The position numbers were made by a program, and so were the translations under genes. Source: CAVPTL01 sp963708725 (GTDB taxonomy: Bacteria > Actinomycetota > Thermoleophilia > Gaiellales > JAICJC01). From it: a DNA stretch of 30,460 nucleotides. The notes under the pieces were generated by a model that ran no database searches, was not told where the DNA came from, and saw only the letters and a program-made list of their open reading frames with translations. Shown one piece after another: positions 23,353-30,458 of the stretch (the first letter of the stretch is position 1; every line of letters starts with the position of its first letter). The stretch is from NCBI GenBank assembly GCA_963708725.1, contig CAVPTL010000017.1, forward strand, positions 1-30,460, in the 5' to 3' direction.

Positions 23353-24093
23353 TTAGATAGGAAATATCCAGTGGTGGAACATCCCGCCGAGCAGCCCGCC
23401 GATCAGTGGACCCACAACGGGAATCCAAGCGTAACTCCAGTCAGAGCTGCCCTTACCTGGAATTGGCAGGATTGCATGCATGATCCGCGGGCCAAGGTCG
23501 CGCGCGGGGTTGATTGCATACCCCGTCGGGCCACCGAGGCTCATACCGATACCAACCACCAGGAACGCGACAAACAGGACACCCACGCCACTCTTGGCGA
23601 TGCCTACGTTGCCGAGCAGCGCGAAGATGCCGAACACCAGCACGAAGGTGCCGATGATCTCGGTGATCAGGTTGGCAACAGGGTTTCGGATCGCGGGGCC
23701 GGTCGAGAACACCGCCAGCTTCAGTCCCGAATCCTCCGTGTCCTTCCAGTGCACCAGATAGGCCAGGTACACCAGTGTGGCGCCGATGAACGCGCCGACG
23801 AACTGTCCCGCGATATAGATCGGGACTTTCTTGCCGAACTCCGAGTCGAAGCCGCCGTTGGCCCAGACGCCGAGCGTCACAGCCGGGTTGAGCTGGCCGC
23901 CGCCGTAGTCGGCGACCGAACCGGCGCCCACCATGACCGCGAAGCCCCAACCGAACGTGATGACGACCCATCCTGCGTTCTCGGCCTTTGACTTGGCCAG
24001 AAGAACGCCGGCGACGACGCCGCAGCCGAGTAGCACCAGCAGGGCGGTGCCGATAAGTTCGGGCAAAAAGACAGAACCGCTATTGAGCTCCAC
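23353..24093 (-). CDS. glpF: Glycerol uptake facilitator (aquaglyceroporin)
   Basis: Membrane channel of 246 residues with six membrane spans and two half-helices. The NPA motifs are at 69-71 (GGGQLNPAVTLG) and 195-197 (YAINPARDLGPR). The Asp after the second NPA-Arg (Asp199) is typical of glycerol facilitators and not of water-only aquaporins. GTG at 24093 was chosen since tgggaggcggca precedes it and the protein then starts VELNSGSVFLPELIGT; a frame open to 24153 would add a non-conserved tail. First gene of the - strand glp operon. The operator-like site 24148-24171 is 55 bases upstream. Confidence 0.94.
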   Translation of the reverse strand: MELNSGSVFLPELIGTALLVLLGCGVVAGVLLAKSKAENAGWVVITFGWGFAVMVGAGSVADYGGGQLNPAVTLGVWANGGFDSEFGKKVPIYIAGQFVGAFIGATLVYLAYLVHWKDTEDSGLKLAVFSTGPAIRNPVANLITEIIGTFVLVFGIFALLGNVGIAKSGVGVLFVAFLVVGIGMSLGGPTGYAINPARDLGPRIMHAILPIPGKGSSDWSYAWIPVVGPLIGGLLGGMFHHWIFPI

Positions 24094-24141
24094 TGCCGCC
24101 TCCCATCGTTGGGTGTTCGGACTGACAGCAGCGCCAGCCCT

Positions 24142-24170
24142 ATCATTGAACAACGTTCGACATCGTCGAA
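24142..24170 (-). promoter_or_regulatory. Candidate glpF promoter
   Basis: On the - strand TTCGAC (24165-24170) and AATGAT (24142-24147) are separated by 17 bases, forming a plausible -35/-10 pair about 50 bases before the glpF start. The palindromic site overlaps both elements, which fits repression by occlusion. Confidence 0.4.
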
Positions 24171-24171
24171 C
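24148..24171. promoter_or_regulatory. Operator-like palindromes upstream of glpF
   Basis: Two overlapping inverted repeats: GAACAACGTTC (24148-24158) and the perfect GTTCGACATCGTCGAAC (24155-24171). The first matches GAACAGCGTTC in front of the aldolase gene (13434-13444). The GTTCG...CGAAC half-sites recall GlpR/DeoR-type operators of other bacteria. Confidence 0.55.
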
Positions 24172-24350
24172 ACTCTCTACCGGGCCAGCCTATCCAACGA
24201 TGCTTGCCCCGTCAACTCGTCCGTCAAACACTGTCCACCTGCAGGGATTTCTTCGATCCCCGGTGGCGGCCCGTCGATGTGGGGCAAACAGGCGCTGTAT
24301 GGTAGGAGCGTGCCTTTGACGCCCCCGAGTCGAACCTGCACGCGATCCGC

Positions 24351-24923
24351 ATGATGGGGCGCTCGGAGCGGACGCTGACCGTGATCACGACGGCCAGGAT
24401 CATCGCGGTGCCGGTGATCATGGCGCTCGTGTTGGCCGACCGCGGGCGCGGAACCGATCTGGTTGCCGCCGCATTGTTCGCGGTGGCAGCGGTGACCGAC
24501 TTCGTCGACGGCTATCTGGCCCGCCGGTGGCGGCTGGCGACCACGCTGGGGTCGTTTCTCGATACCACCGCCGACAAGCTGCTGGCCTCCGGCGTGTTGG
24601 TGGCGCTGGTGGGGGTCGGCCACGCCTCGGCGTGGATCGCGACCATCATCATCGGCCGCGAGCTTCTGATCATGGGACTGCGCGGGGTGGTCGCCGCCGA
24701 CGGCGCGGTGATGTCGCCTTCGATCTGGGGCAAGCTCAAGACCAACGTGCAGTTCGTCGCGATCCTGCTCGCGATCGTCTACCCGGACATTTCGCTGGGG
24801 CCGTGGCTGATCAGTGACTGGGTGATGGTGGCCGCGGCCCTGATCACCGTCGCCTCGGCGGTCGAGTACCTGGTGCGGTACTGGTCGGTGCTGACCGACG
24901 GTGGCGAAGGGGCCGAGACGTGA
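24351..24923 (+). CDS. CDP-alcohol phosphatidyltransferase (PgsA-like)
   Basis: Membrane enzyme of 190 residues that transfers a phosphatidyl group from CDP-diacylglycerol to an alcohol phosphate. PgsA itself uses glycerol 3-phosphate to make phosphatidylglycerophosphate. The family motif D-G-x2-A-R-x8-G-x3-D-x3-D is complete at residues 53-75 (VDGYLARRW through LGSFLDTTADK). Also conserved are the start TVITTARIIAVPVI and the LGKLKT-like segment WGKLKTNVQFVA, which favour PgsA. About five membrane segments. GTG of the next gene overlaps the TGA (GTGA). The 257-base gap to glpF holds the glpF promoter region and otherwise nothing I recognise. Confidence 0.9.
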   Translation: MMGRSERTLTVITTARIIAVPVIMALVLADRGRGTDLVAAALFAVAAVTDFVDGYLARRWRLATTLGSFLDTTADKLLASGVLVALVGVGHASAWIATIIIGRELLIMGLRGVVAADGAVMSPSIWGKLKTNVQFVAILLAIVYPDISLGPWLISDWVMVAAALITVASAVEYLVRYWSVLTDGGEGAET

Positions 24924-25900
24924 GCCGGGTACTGGTAACCGGCGGGTCGGGATTCGTCGGCGGGGCGATCGTCGGCCAGCTGCTCGACGCCGGACGCGAC
25001 CTGCGCCTGATGACCCGAAACCCCTCGGCGCTCGAGGCGTTTGCCGCACGCGGGGCAGAGCTCGTGCCCGGCGACCTGCTCGATCCCGCATCGCTCGAGC
25101 AGGCCGCCCGAGGCTGCCAGGTCGTCTATCACGCCGCGGGCGTCAACTCGATGTGCGCACGCGACCCGGAGCCGATGTTTCGCGCCAATGTGACCGGTAC
25201 CGAGAACGTGGTGCGTGCCGCCCACGCCGCCGGGGTTTCGCGGATCGTCTACACCTCGTCGGCGGCGACCATCGGCGAGCAGCCCGGCGTGGTTGCGACC
25301 GAGCGGTCACCCCACCGCGGCTCGTTTCTCTCCAACTACGAGCGGTCGAAGTACGAGGCCGAGGTGGCGGCATTTCGCGAGTCTCGAGCGCTTGGCATCG
25401 AGCTGATCTCGGTCAACCCCAGCTCGGTGCAGGGGCCGGGGCGCACCAAGGGCACCGCTCGCCTGATCCTCGACTACGTCAACGGCAGGCTGCACACGCT
25501 GGTGCGCTCGCGGTTCACGCTGGTCGACGTCGATGACTGCGCGCGCGGTCATCTGCTCGCAGAGGAACGTGGCGTCCCCGGCGAGCGCTACCTGCTCGCG
25601 GGCGCGTGCGTGTCCACCGACGAGGCGCTGGCCACGGTGGCGCGGATCGCCGAGATCGAGCATCGCACGATCAACCTGCCTCCGGTGGCGGCGATGGTGG
25701 CGGCGGGAGCGGTCGAGTCGCTCGCGCGCGTGCGCGGGAAGAAACCGAGGCTGTGTCGCGAGATGGCCGCAACCCTCCTGCATGGGCATGCCTACGACGG
25801 CTCGCGGGCCGAGCGCGAGCTGGGGCTGACCTACATCAGCTTCGACGACATGGTGCGAAAAACCCTCGCCTGGTACGAGCAGCAGGGCATGATCAAGTGA
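24920..25900 (+). CDS. NAD-dependent epimerase/dehydratase (extended SDR)
   Basis: Extended short-chain dehydrogenase of 326 residues. The NAD site TGGSGFVGG is at residues 7-15. Ser113/114 (YTSSAATIG) and the YxxxK pair Tyr140/Lys144 (NYERSKYEAE) form the active site. The pattern resembles dihydroflavonol-reductase-like and hopanoid-associated HpnA-type members, which reduce or epimerise a lipid- or sugar-linked substrate. It is coupled to the PgsA-like gene (GTGA), hinting at a role in membrane lipid or envelope metabolism. Its TGA (25898-25900) lies in palindrome copy 2. Confidence 0.9.
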   Translation: MSRVLVTGGSGFVGGAIVGQLLDAGRDLRLMTRNPSALEAFAARGAELVPGDLLDPASLEQAARGCQVVYHAAGVNSMCARDPEPMFRANVTGTENVVRAAHAAGVSRIVYTSSAATIGEQPGVVATERSPHRGSFLSNYERSKYEAEVAAFRESRALGIELISVNPSSVQGPGRTKGTARLILDYVNGRLHTLVRSRFTLVDVDDCARGHLLAEERGVPGERYLLAGACVSTDEALATVARIAEIEHRTINLPPVAAMVAAGAVESLARVRGKKPRLCREMAATLLHGHAYDGSRAERELGLTYISFDDMVRKTLAWYEQQGMIK

Positions 25901-25927
25901 ATAACGGTGCCAGGCACCGTTATTCAC
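25897..25927. repeat. Palindromic repeat copy 2 (31 bp, perfect)
   Basis: Arms gtgaataacggtgcc and ggcaccgttattcac around a central A. The TGA of the epimerase gene lies in its left end. Arms differ from copies 1 and 3 by aac/gtt in place of aaat/attt, changed on both sides so pairing is kept. Confidence 0.9.
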
Positions 25928-25949
25928 CGCGGTTTGGTAGGCTCGCGGC

Positions 25950-27143
25950 GTGGGGTTGAATCGGTTGGCGCTTCGTACTGCGGTCGTGGGGGTCGCTGCG
26001 GCGGCGTTGACGATCGCGCCCGCGACGGCCGGGGCCGGTGCCTCGCCCACCGCAACGCTTCGCTCCACGTTGCGGCCGCTGATCGTCCAGTCGCTGCATC
26101 AAAACGCCGTGCCCGGTGCGGTGGTACTGGTGCAAACGCCGACCGCGCGGTACCTCGAGGCATTCGGGACGCGAGTCGCCGGTAAGCGGGTGCCGATGCG
26201 CGTGGGCGATGAGTTCCGGGCCGGCTCGAATACCAAGACGATGACCGGAACGGCCATTTTGCAGCTCGTCCAGCGGGGACGGCTGCGACTGGGCGACCCC
26301 GTGTCGAAGTACCTCTCGGGTGTCCCCAACGGGCGCCACATCACGATCGCCGACCTGATGGAGATGCGCAGCGGCATCGACACCTACAGCAATCTGCTGT
26401 GGGTCAACCGCAAGCTGGATCGACATCCGACGACGGTGTGGGATCCCGCTCGGCTTGTCCGGGTCGGGCTCGCGCTCCCGCCCGTGGGGCCGCCGGTGTC
26501 CACGTTCTTCTACTCCAACACCAACACCCTGATGCTCGGCCTGATCGTTCAAAAGCTCACCCACCACTCGTTGCGCTGGGTGTTCGAGCATCGGATCTTC
26601 GCGCCGTTGCACCTGCATCACACCGAGCTGCCACCACTGCGCTCCAACAGGATCCCCGGGCCGCATCCGCAGGGGTATCTGTTTGGCACGAATGTCTCGA
26701 CTCTCGAGGATCCCGCCCTGCCGCCGGCCGAGCAGAAGCTGGCCGTCGCGGGCAAGCTCCTGCCCAATGACGTCACCAACGAGAACCCGTCGTGGGCGTG
26801 GTCGGCCGGATCGGTGATCTCCACGGCGAGCGATCTCGGCGTGTATGTCAAGAAGTTGGTCGGGGGCGGGCTGATCGGACCCCGGCTACAGAACGTGCGC
26901 CTCCAGAGCATCCGATCCACCGATCCCAATGGCGCGCCGACCGCCGCCCAGTACGGGCTTGCGATCGCGAAGTTCGGGCCGATGATCGGCCACGACGGAT
27001 CGATCCCCGGCTACCAGTCGTTCATGGGCTATGACCCCGATCGCAAGATCACGGTGATCGTGCTGTGCAATCTTCAGACGGCGCCGGACGGGACGTCTCC
27101 CGCCAACGACATCACGATGAAGATCATCAGCGCCCTCTACTAG
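25950..27143 (+). CDS. Secreted serine hydrolase, class C beta-lactamase/DD-peptidase family
   Basis: Penicillin-binding-protein-like serine hydrolase of 397 residues. The N-terminus is a signal peptide (positive start, AAAALTIAPATAGAGA, likely cleavage near residue 30). The catalytic triad motifs are all present: SxxK at Ser93/Lys96 (RAGSNTKTM), YxN at Tyr188/Asn190 (FFYSNTN) and the HxG-type IGHDGSIPG near the end. These match D-alanyl-D-alanine carboxypeptidase and esterase members. A cell-wall or ester substrate outside the membrane is likely, but cannot be named. GTG at 25950 starts just after palindrome copy 2. Confidence 0.9.
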   Translation: MGLNRLALRTAVVGVAAAALTIAPATAGAGASPTATLRSTLRPLIVQSLHQNAVPGAVVLVQTPTARYLEAFGTRVAGKRVPMRVGDEFRAGSNTKTMTGTAILQLVQRGRLRLGDPVSKYLSGVPNGRHITIADLMEMRSGIDTYSNLLWVNRKLDRHPTTVWDPARLVRVGLALPPVGPPVSTFFYSNTNTLMLGLIVQKLTHHSLRWVFEHRIFAPLHLHHTELPPLRSNRIPGPHPQGYLFGTNVSTLEDPALPPAEQKLAVAGKLLPNDVTNENPSWAWSAGSVISTASDLGVYVKKLVGGGLIGPRLQNVRLQSIRSTDPNGAPTAAQYGLAIAKFGPMIGHDGSIPGYQSFMGYDPDRKITVIVLCNLQTAPDGTSPANDITMKIISALY

Positions 27144-27149
27144 CGCGCG

Positions 27150-27572
27150 CTACCCGTCGTTGGCGTTGTTCTGCTCGTCGATCGACGCGTTGGGCGACGA
27201 TGGGTCGCAGCTGACGATTGCCTGACCGAGATGCTGCTTGACGTCGCCGGGTGTGACATCGGCCGACCAGTGGAAGGTCGCGCCCGCTTTGACCGACGTG
27301 AAGCGGGGGTCGTCGATGGTCGCGCCGAGGTTTTGGAGGTTGCCGTGCGCGAACCGGAAGGTGGGGGTCACGATCACCACCTGGCTGGAGCTGCTGGGGT
27401 TGTGCACGGTTCCCGTCATGATCACGCGCCCGCCCGACCAGTGGCACGACACGGACGACAGCTCGGGTGCCTTCTGGCCGTCGAACTTGGACACCAGAAA
27501 CGATGCGACCGCGATCAGGGCGAGCACCGTCACACCGACGATGCTCACCGTGATCCAGGCCGTCTTGTTCAT
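27150..27572 (-). CDS. Membrane-anchored FxLYD-like hypothetical protein
   Basis: Protein of 140 residues with one N-terminal membrane segment (ITVSIVGVTVLALIAVASFL) and an outward-facing domain. The domain pattern VIMTGTVHNPSSSSQVVIVT, then FTSVKAGATFHWSADV, matches an FxLYD/DUF3426-like immunoglobulin-type beta sandwich seen in small actinobacterial lipoproteins. Two cysteines (near residues 43 and 122) could form a disulfide. A polar tail (SIDEQNNANDG) follows. ATG at 27572. It converges on the serine hydrolase gene, 6 bases apart. Function unknown. Confidence 0.7.
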   Translation of the reverse strand: MNKTAWITVSIVGVTVLALIAVASFLVSKFDGQKAPELSSVSCHWSGGRVIMTGTVHNPSSSSQVVIVTPTFRFAHGNLQNLGATIDDPRFTSVKAGATFHWSADVTPGDVKQHLGQAIVSCDPSSPNASIDEQNNANDG

Positions 27573-27622
27573 CGACTCAGGCTAGCGCCGAAATGTGCCA
27601 ACTCTGCACCAACCCAGCCCCA

Positions 27623-27653
27623 TGAATAAATGGTGCCAGGCACCATTTATTCA
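27623..27653. repeat. Palindromic repeat copy 3 (31 bp, perfect)
   Basis: Arms tgaataaatggtgcc and ggcaccatttattca around a central A, the same sequence as the inner 31 bp of copy 1. The ABC permease stop codon (TGA, complement of 27651-27653) is its right end. Confidence 0.9.
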
Positions 27654-28508
27654 GTCGGTTGTGCGGCGCTTGTAGAGGTTGGTTGCCAGTGGGGCGAAGA
27701 TGGCGAGCAGTACTGCGCACCACAGGAGCGATGCCACCACGGGATGCTGCATCGGCCAGGCGTCGATATTCGCCGAGGGGTTGGGGTTGTGGAACAGCTG
27801 GCGGGCGGCGGCGGTGACCGCGCTCACAGGATTCCAGTTGGCGATCGTCTGCAGGATCGCAGGCATGTGGGCAGTCGGCACCAGCGCATTGGAGACAAAC
27901 GCCATCGGAAACAGGATCATGAGTCCAATCCCCTGCGCCGACTCGGGGCTCTTGCTGACGATGCCAACGCAGGCACACGCCCACGAAAGCGCGTAGGCGA
28001 AGAGCAGGAAGAGGCCGAATCCTCCCAGCGTGGAGAGGATGCCGCCATCCGGGCTCCAACCGACCGCGAGTCCGGTCAGCGCCACGATCACGGTGCAGAT
28101 GGTGGCGGTCATGAGGTCGGCCAGGGATCGGCCCACCAGCACGGCGGGACGCCACATCGGCAGTGTGCGGAAGCGGTCGATCACGCCGGTGTTGAGGTCG
28201 GTACTGAGCCCGACCGCCGTTCCCATGGCCGATGTCGTCAGGTTGAGCGCGAGCAGGCCGGCGACGGCGAAGTCGGCGTAGCTGGCGCCGCCGGGGAGGG
28301 CCACGCCGGAGCCGAACACGTACACGAACAGCACGGTGAACAGCACCGGCTGGACGGTCACGTCGGAGAGCTGGAGCGGCTCGCGGGCGATGTGCACCAG
28401 GTTTCGGCCGGTGAGCACGATCAGGTCACGGATCCGTCCGGCGAGCTCGGCGCCGCGGGAGCGGGCTCCGGCTCGCGGCAGCCGGGGTTGGGTTGCGGTG
28501 ATGCTCAT
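27651..28508 (-). CDS. ABC-2 type exporter permease (DrrB-like)
   Basis: Membrane subunit of a DrrAB-type ABC exporter, 285 residues with about six membrane segments. The family motif region is present: LVHIAREPLQLSDVTVQPVL at the N-terminus and the central GVIDRFRTLPMWRPAVLVGR with the following membrane helices. The C-terminal segment MAFVSNALVPTAHMPAIL is also typical of DrrB. ATG at 28508 overlaps the ATPase stop (ATGA). Such pairs export hydrophobic drugs, lipids or natural products. The stop lies in palindrome copy 3. Confidence 0.92.
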   Translation of the reverse strand: MSITATQPRLPRAGARSRGAELAGRIRDLIVLTGRNLVHIAREPLQLSDVTVQPVLFTVLFVYVFGSGVALPGGASYADFAVAGLLALNLTTSAMGTAVGLSTDLNTGVIDRFRTLPMWRPAVLVGRSLADLMTATICTVIVALTGLAVGWSPDGGILSTLGGFGLFLLFAYALSWACACVGIVSKSPESAQGIGLMILFPMAFVSNALVPTAHMPAILQTIANWNPVSAVTAAARQLFHNPNPSANIDAWPMQHPVVASLLWCAVLLAIFAPLATNLYKRRTTD

Positions 28509-29494
28509 ACTGCTACTGCCTCCAGGTCGGCAATCGAGGATTCGGAGTCGGGCGCCTCGGCGGCGTGGCCGGTGAGCGCGAAGAACACGTCGTCGAGCGA
28601 GGGTTGGTGGACGTCGACGCTGTCGGTGCTGATGCCGGCCGCGTCGAGGCGCCGCACAACGTTGGTGGCGAGGCCCGATCCGACGTTCACGGGCGCGCGC
28701 AGGCGGCGGCCGTCGCGGCTGACGTTCACCTCGCCGGTGACCAGCGGGGCGAGGGCCGCCGCGGCGGCGGGATCGGGCTCGGTGAGGGTGACGTCGAGCC
28801 GGGCGCCGCCAACCTGTGCCTTGAGCTGGGTGGCGGTGCCGGTGGCGATCGCACGCCCGTGGTCGACGACCACGATCTCGTCGGCGAGCTCGTCGGCCTC
28901 GTCCAGGTACTGGGTGGTGAGGAGCACGGTCGCTCCGTCGTCGACCAGCTCGCGGATCACTCCCCACATCCGCACCCGGCTGGTGGGATCGAGGCCGGTG
29001 GTCGGCTCGTCGAGGAACACCACCGGCGGCCGGGTCATGAGGCCGGCGGCCAGGTCGAGCCGGCGTCGCATGCCGCCCGAGTATCCGCGCAGCTCACGGT
29101 CGGCGGCGTCGGTCAGGTCGAACCGGGCGAGCAGCTCGATCGCGCGCTCGCGGGCCGCGGATCGGCGCAGGCCTCCGAGGCGCCCCACCATCACCAGATT
29201 CTGGCGTCCGCTGAGGACTCCGTCGAGGGTCGCGTCCTGCGCGGTGACACCGATGTGGCGCTGAACCGATCGAGCGTCGCCAACCACGTCGAAGCCGGCC
29301 ACGCGAGCCGTGCCGCTGTCGGGGGCCGCGAGCGTGGTGAGGATGCGTACCGCCGTCGATTTTCCGGCGCCGTTGGGGCCGAGCACGCCCAGGATCGCTC
29401 CTTGTGGCACCACCAGGTCGAGTCGATCGAGTGCGAGCGTCTGGCCGTACCGCTTGGTGAGCGCGTGGGCTTCGATCATCGGAATGTCTGCCAT
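28505..29494 (-). CDS. ABC exporter ATPase (DrrA-like)
   Basis: ATP-binding subunit of the exporter, 329 residues. Walker A is GPNGAGKST (39-47), followed by the Q loop (GVTAQDATLDGVLSG), the signature YSGGMRRRLDLA, Walker B VVFLDEPTTGLD and the H-loop region LLTTQYLDEADELAD. The C-terminal ~100 residues (from GGARLDVTL to VHQPSLDDVFFALTG) are the regulatory extension found in DrrA-type ATPases. The ATG at 29494 begins MADIPMIEAHALTKRYG. It is divergent from the TetR gene with a short shared promoter region. Confidence 0.95.
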   Translation of the reverse strand: MADIPMIEAHALTKRYGQTLALDRLDLVVPQGAILGVLGPNGAGKSTAVRILTTLAAPDSGTARVAGFDVVGDARSVQRHIGVTAQDATLDGVLSGRQNLVMVGRLGGLRRSAARERAIELLARFDLTDAADRELRGYSGGMRRRLDLAAGLMTRPPVVFLDEPTTGLDPTSRVRMWGVIRELVDDGATVLLTTQYLDEADELADEIVVVDHGRAIATGTATQLKAQVGGARLDVTLTEPDPAAAAALAPLVTGEVNVSRDGRRLRAPVNVGSGLATNVVRRLDAAGISTDSVDVHQPSLDDVFFALTGHAAEAPDSESSIADLEAVAV

Positions 29495-29503
29495 CGGATC
29501 TCC

Positions 29504-29521
29504 TTACCGGTCGGCTAGTAA
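29504..29521 (+). promoter_or_regulatory. Operator-like direct repeat, copy A
   Basis: TTACCGGTCGGCTAGTAA matches 29546-29563 at 15 of 18 positions in the same orientation, with a 42-base period (about four helical turns). It sits right before the ABC ATPase gene and is a candidate TetR binding site. Confidence 0.5.
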
Positions 29522-29543
29522 ACTATGGTCAGCCTAGTCGCTA

Positions 29544-29563
29544 ACTTGCCGGTCGTCAAGTAA
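29544..29563 (+). promoter_or_regulatory. Operator-like site, copy B (partly palindromic)
   Basis: ACTTGCCGGTCGTCAAGT (29544-29561) is an imperfect inverted repeat with outer arms ACTTG/CAAGT. TTGCCGGTCGTCAAGTAA (29546-29563) repeats copy A. It ends 9 bases before the regulator's start codon. Confidence 0.5.
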
Positions 29564-29572
29564 GCTTTGGGT

Positions 29573-30235
29573 GTGACACAATCCCAACCGCCAGTGAGCC
29601 GCGTCCAACGCCAATCGACCGAGCCGGCCGGTGACAAGCCGCCACCGCGGCGTACTCGCCCCCGGGGAGAGATGCGCGAGCGGATCCTGGACGTGTCGCT
29701 CGAGCTGTTCAACGAGCAGGGCTACGACAAGACCTCGCTGCGGGAGATCGCCGAGCGGCTGGGGGTCACCAAGGCCGCGCTCTACTACCACTTCGAGCGC
29801 AAGCAGGACATCCTGCTCGAGCTGCACCTGCGGCTCCACGCGCTCGGCCGTGGCATCCTCGAGCAGCTGGGGGAGGATGCCACCGAGGTGGAGCTGTGGC
29901 CGCAGCTACTCGATCGGTTCATCGATGAGGTGCTTGCCAACCGCGATCTGTTTCTGCTTCACCAGCGAAACCAAAACGCGTTTCATGAGCTCATCGACGA
30001 CCCCCGCCACCAGGCCGAGAACGAGGATATCGAGGAGCAATTCCGTCGGGTTCTCGCCAACCCGGCCATCCCGCTCGAGCAGCGGGTGCGTATGGCCTGC
30101 GCCGTCGGTGCGATCTTCAGCGGACTGATGGGAGCCGGCACGGGCGGGATGTTCGGCGACGATGTCTCGACCGACCAGGTCGCGGGTTACGTGCGCACCG
30201 CCGTGCACGATCTGTTTCGCCCCCCGGCGAGCTGA
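29573..30235 (+). CDS. TetR-family transcriptional regulator
   Basis: Repressor-type regulator of 220 residues. After a proline- and arginine-rich N-terminal tail, the helix-turn-helix region is at about residues 33-80: MRERILDVSLELFNEQGYDK, then LREIAERLGVTKAALYYHFE, the TetR signature. The C-terminal ligand domain is all helical (VELWPQLLDRFIDEVLANRD and MACAVGAIFSGLMGAGTGG). GTG at 29573 was chosen; TTG at 29567 is possible. No SD is visible, so the mRNA may be leaderless. It is divergent from the DrrAB-type exporter and probably represses it until the exported compound binds. Confidence 0.92.
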   Translation: MTQSQPPVSRVQRQSTEPAGDKPPPRRTRPRGEMRERILDVSLELFNEQGYDKTSLREIAERLGVTKAALYYHFERKQDILLELHLRLHALGRGILEQLGEDATEVELWPQLLDRFIDEVLANRDLFLLHQRNQNAFHELIDDPRHQAENEDIEEQFRRVLANPAIPLEQRVRMACAVGAIFSGLMGAGTGGMFGDDVSTDQVAGYVRTAVHDLFRPPAS

Positions 30236-30264
30236 TGCTGGTCGTCGAGTGTGACGGTAGGCGC

Positions 30265-30295
30265 GTGAATAACAGTGCCTGGCACCGTTATTCAC
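30265..30295. repeat. Palindromic repeat copy 4 (31 bp, one mismatch)
   Basis: Arms gtgaataacagtgcc and ggcaccgttattcac around a central T. One base pair is broken (A at 30274 opposite C at 30286). Central T instead of A shows it is inserted in the opposite orientation to the other copies. It lies 30 bases after the TetR stop. Confidence 0.85.
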
Positions 30296-30365
30296 CACCG
30301 AGATCCGCGTCAGCTGATTCCGGGCTCATAGATCGACGGCATCTCGTGAGGCTAGCGAACGAGAA

Positions 30366-30458
30366 CTAGCGATTTAGCAGCTGCACCAAGTCTTCAGCGC
30401 CGCCGTACCTCGTGTCAAGCGGCGGAAGGTCGCAGCAAGTGCCGTTTCGCAGGGCGCT
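30366..30458 (-). CDS. Possible 3' end of a gene entering from the right edge
   Basis: Read on the - strand from the right edge, one frame stays open for 30 codons and ends at TAG (30366-30368), giving a peptide ending YGGAEDLVQLLNR. The start is outside the window. The two other - strand frames also reach stops in this stretch, so the evidence is weak. Not recognised. Between 30296 and 30365 I see nothing else. Confidence 0.35.
   Translation of the reverse strand, partial: SALRNGTCCDLPPLDTRYGGAEDLVQLLNR

Noticed and set aside
27630..29264. Long + strand open frame of 544 codons
   Set aside because: It is antisense to the clear DrrA/DrrB genes and starts inside palindrome copy 3.
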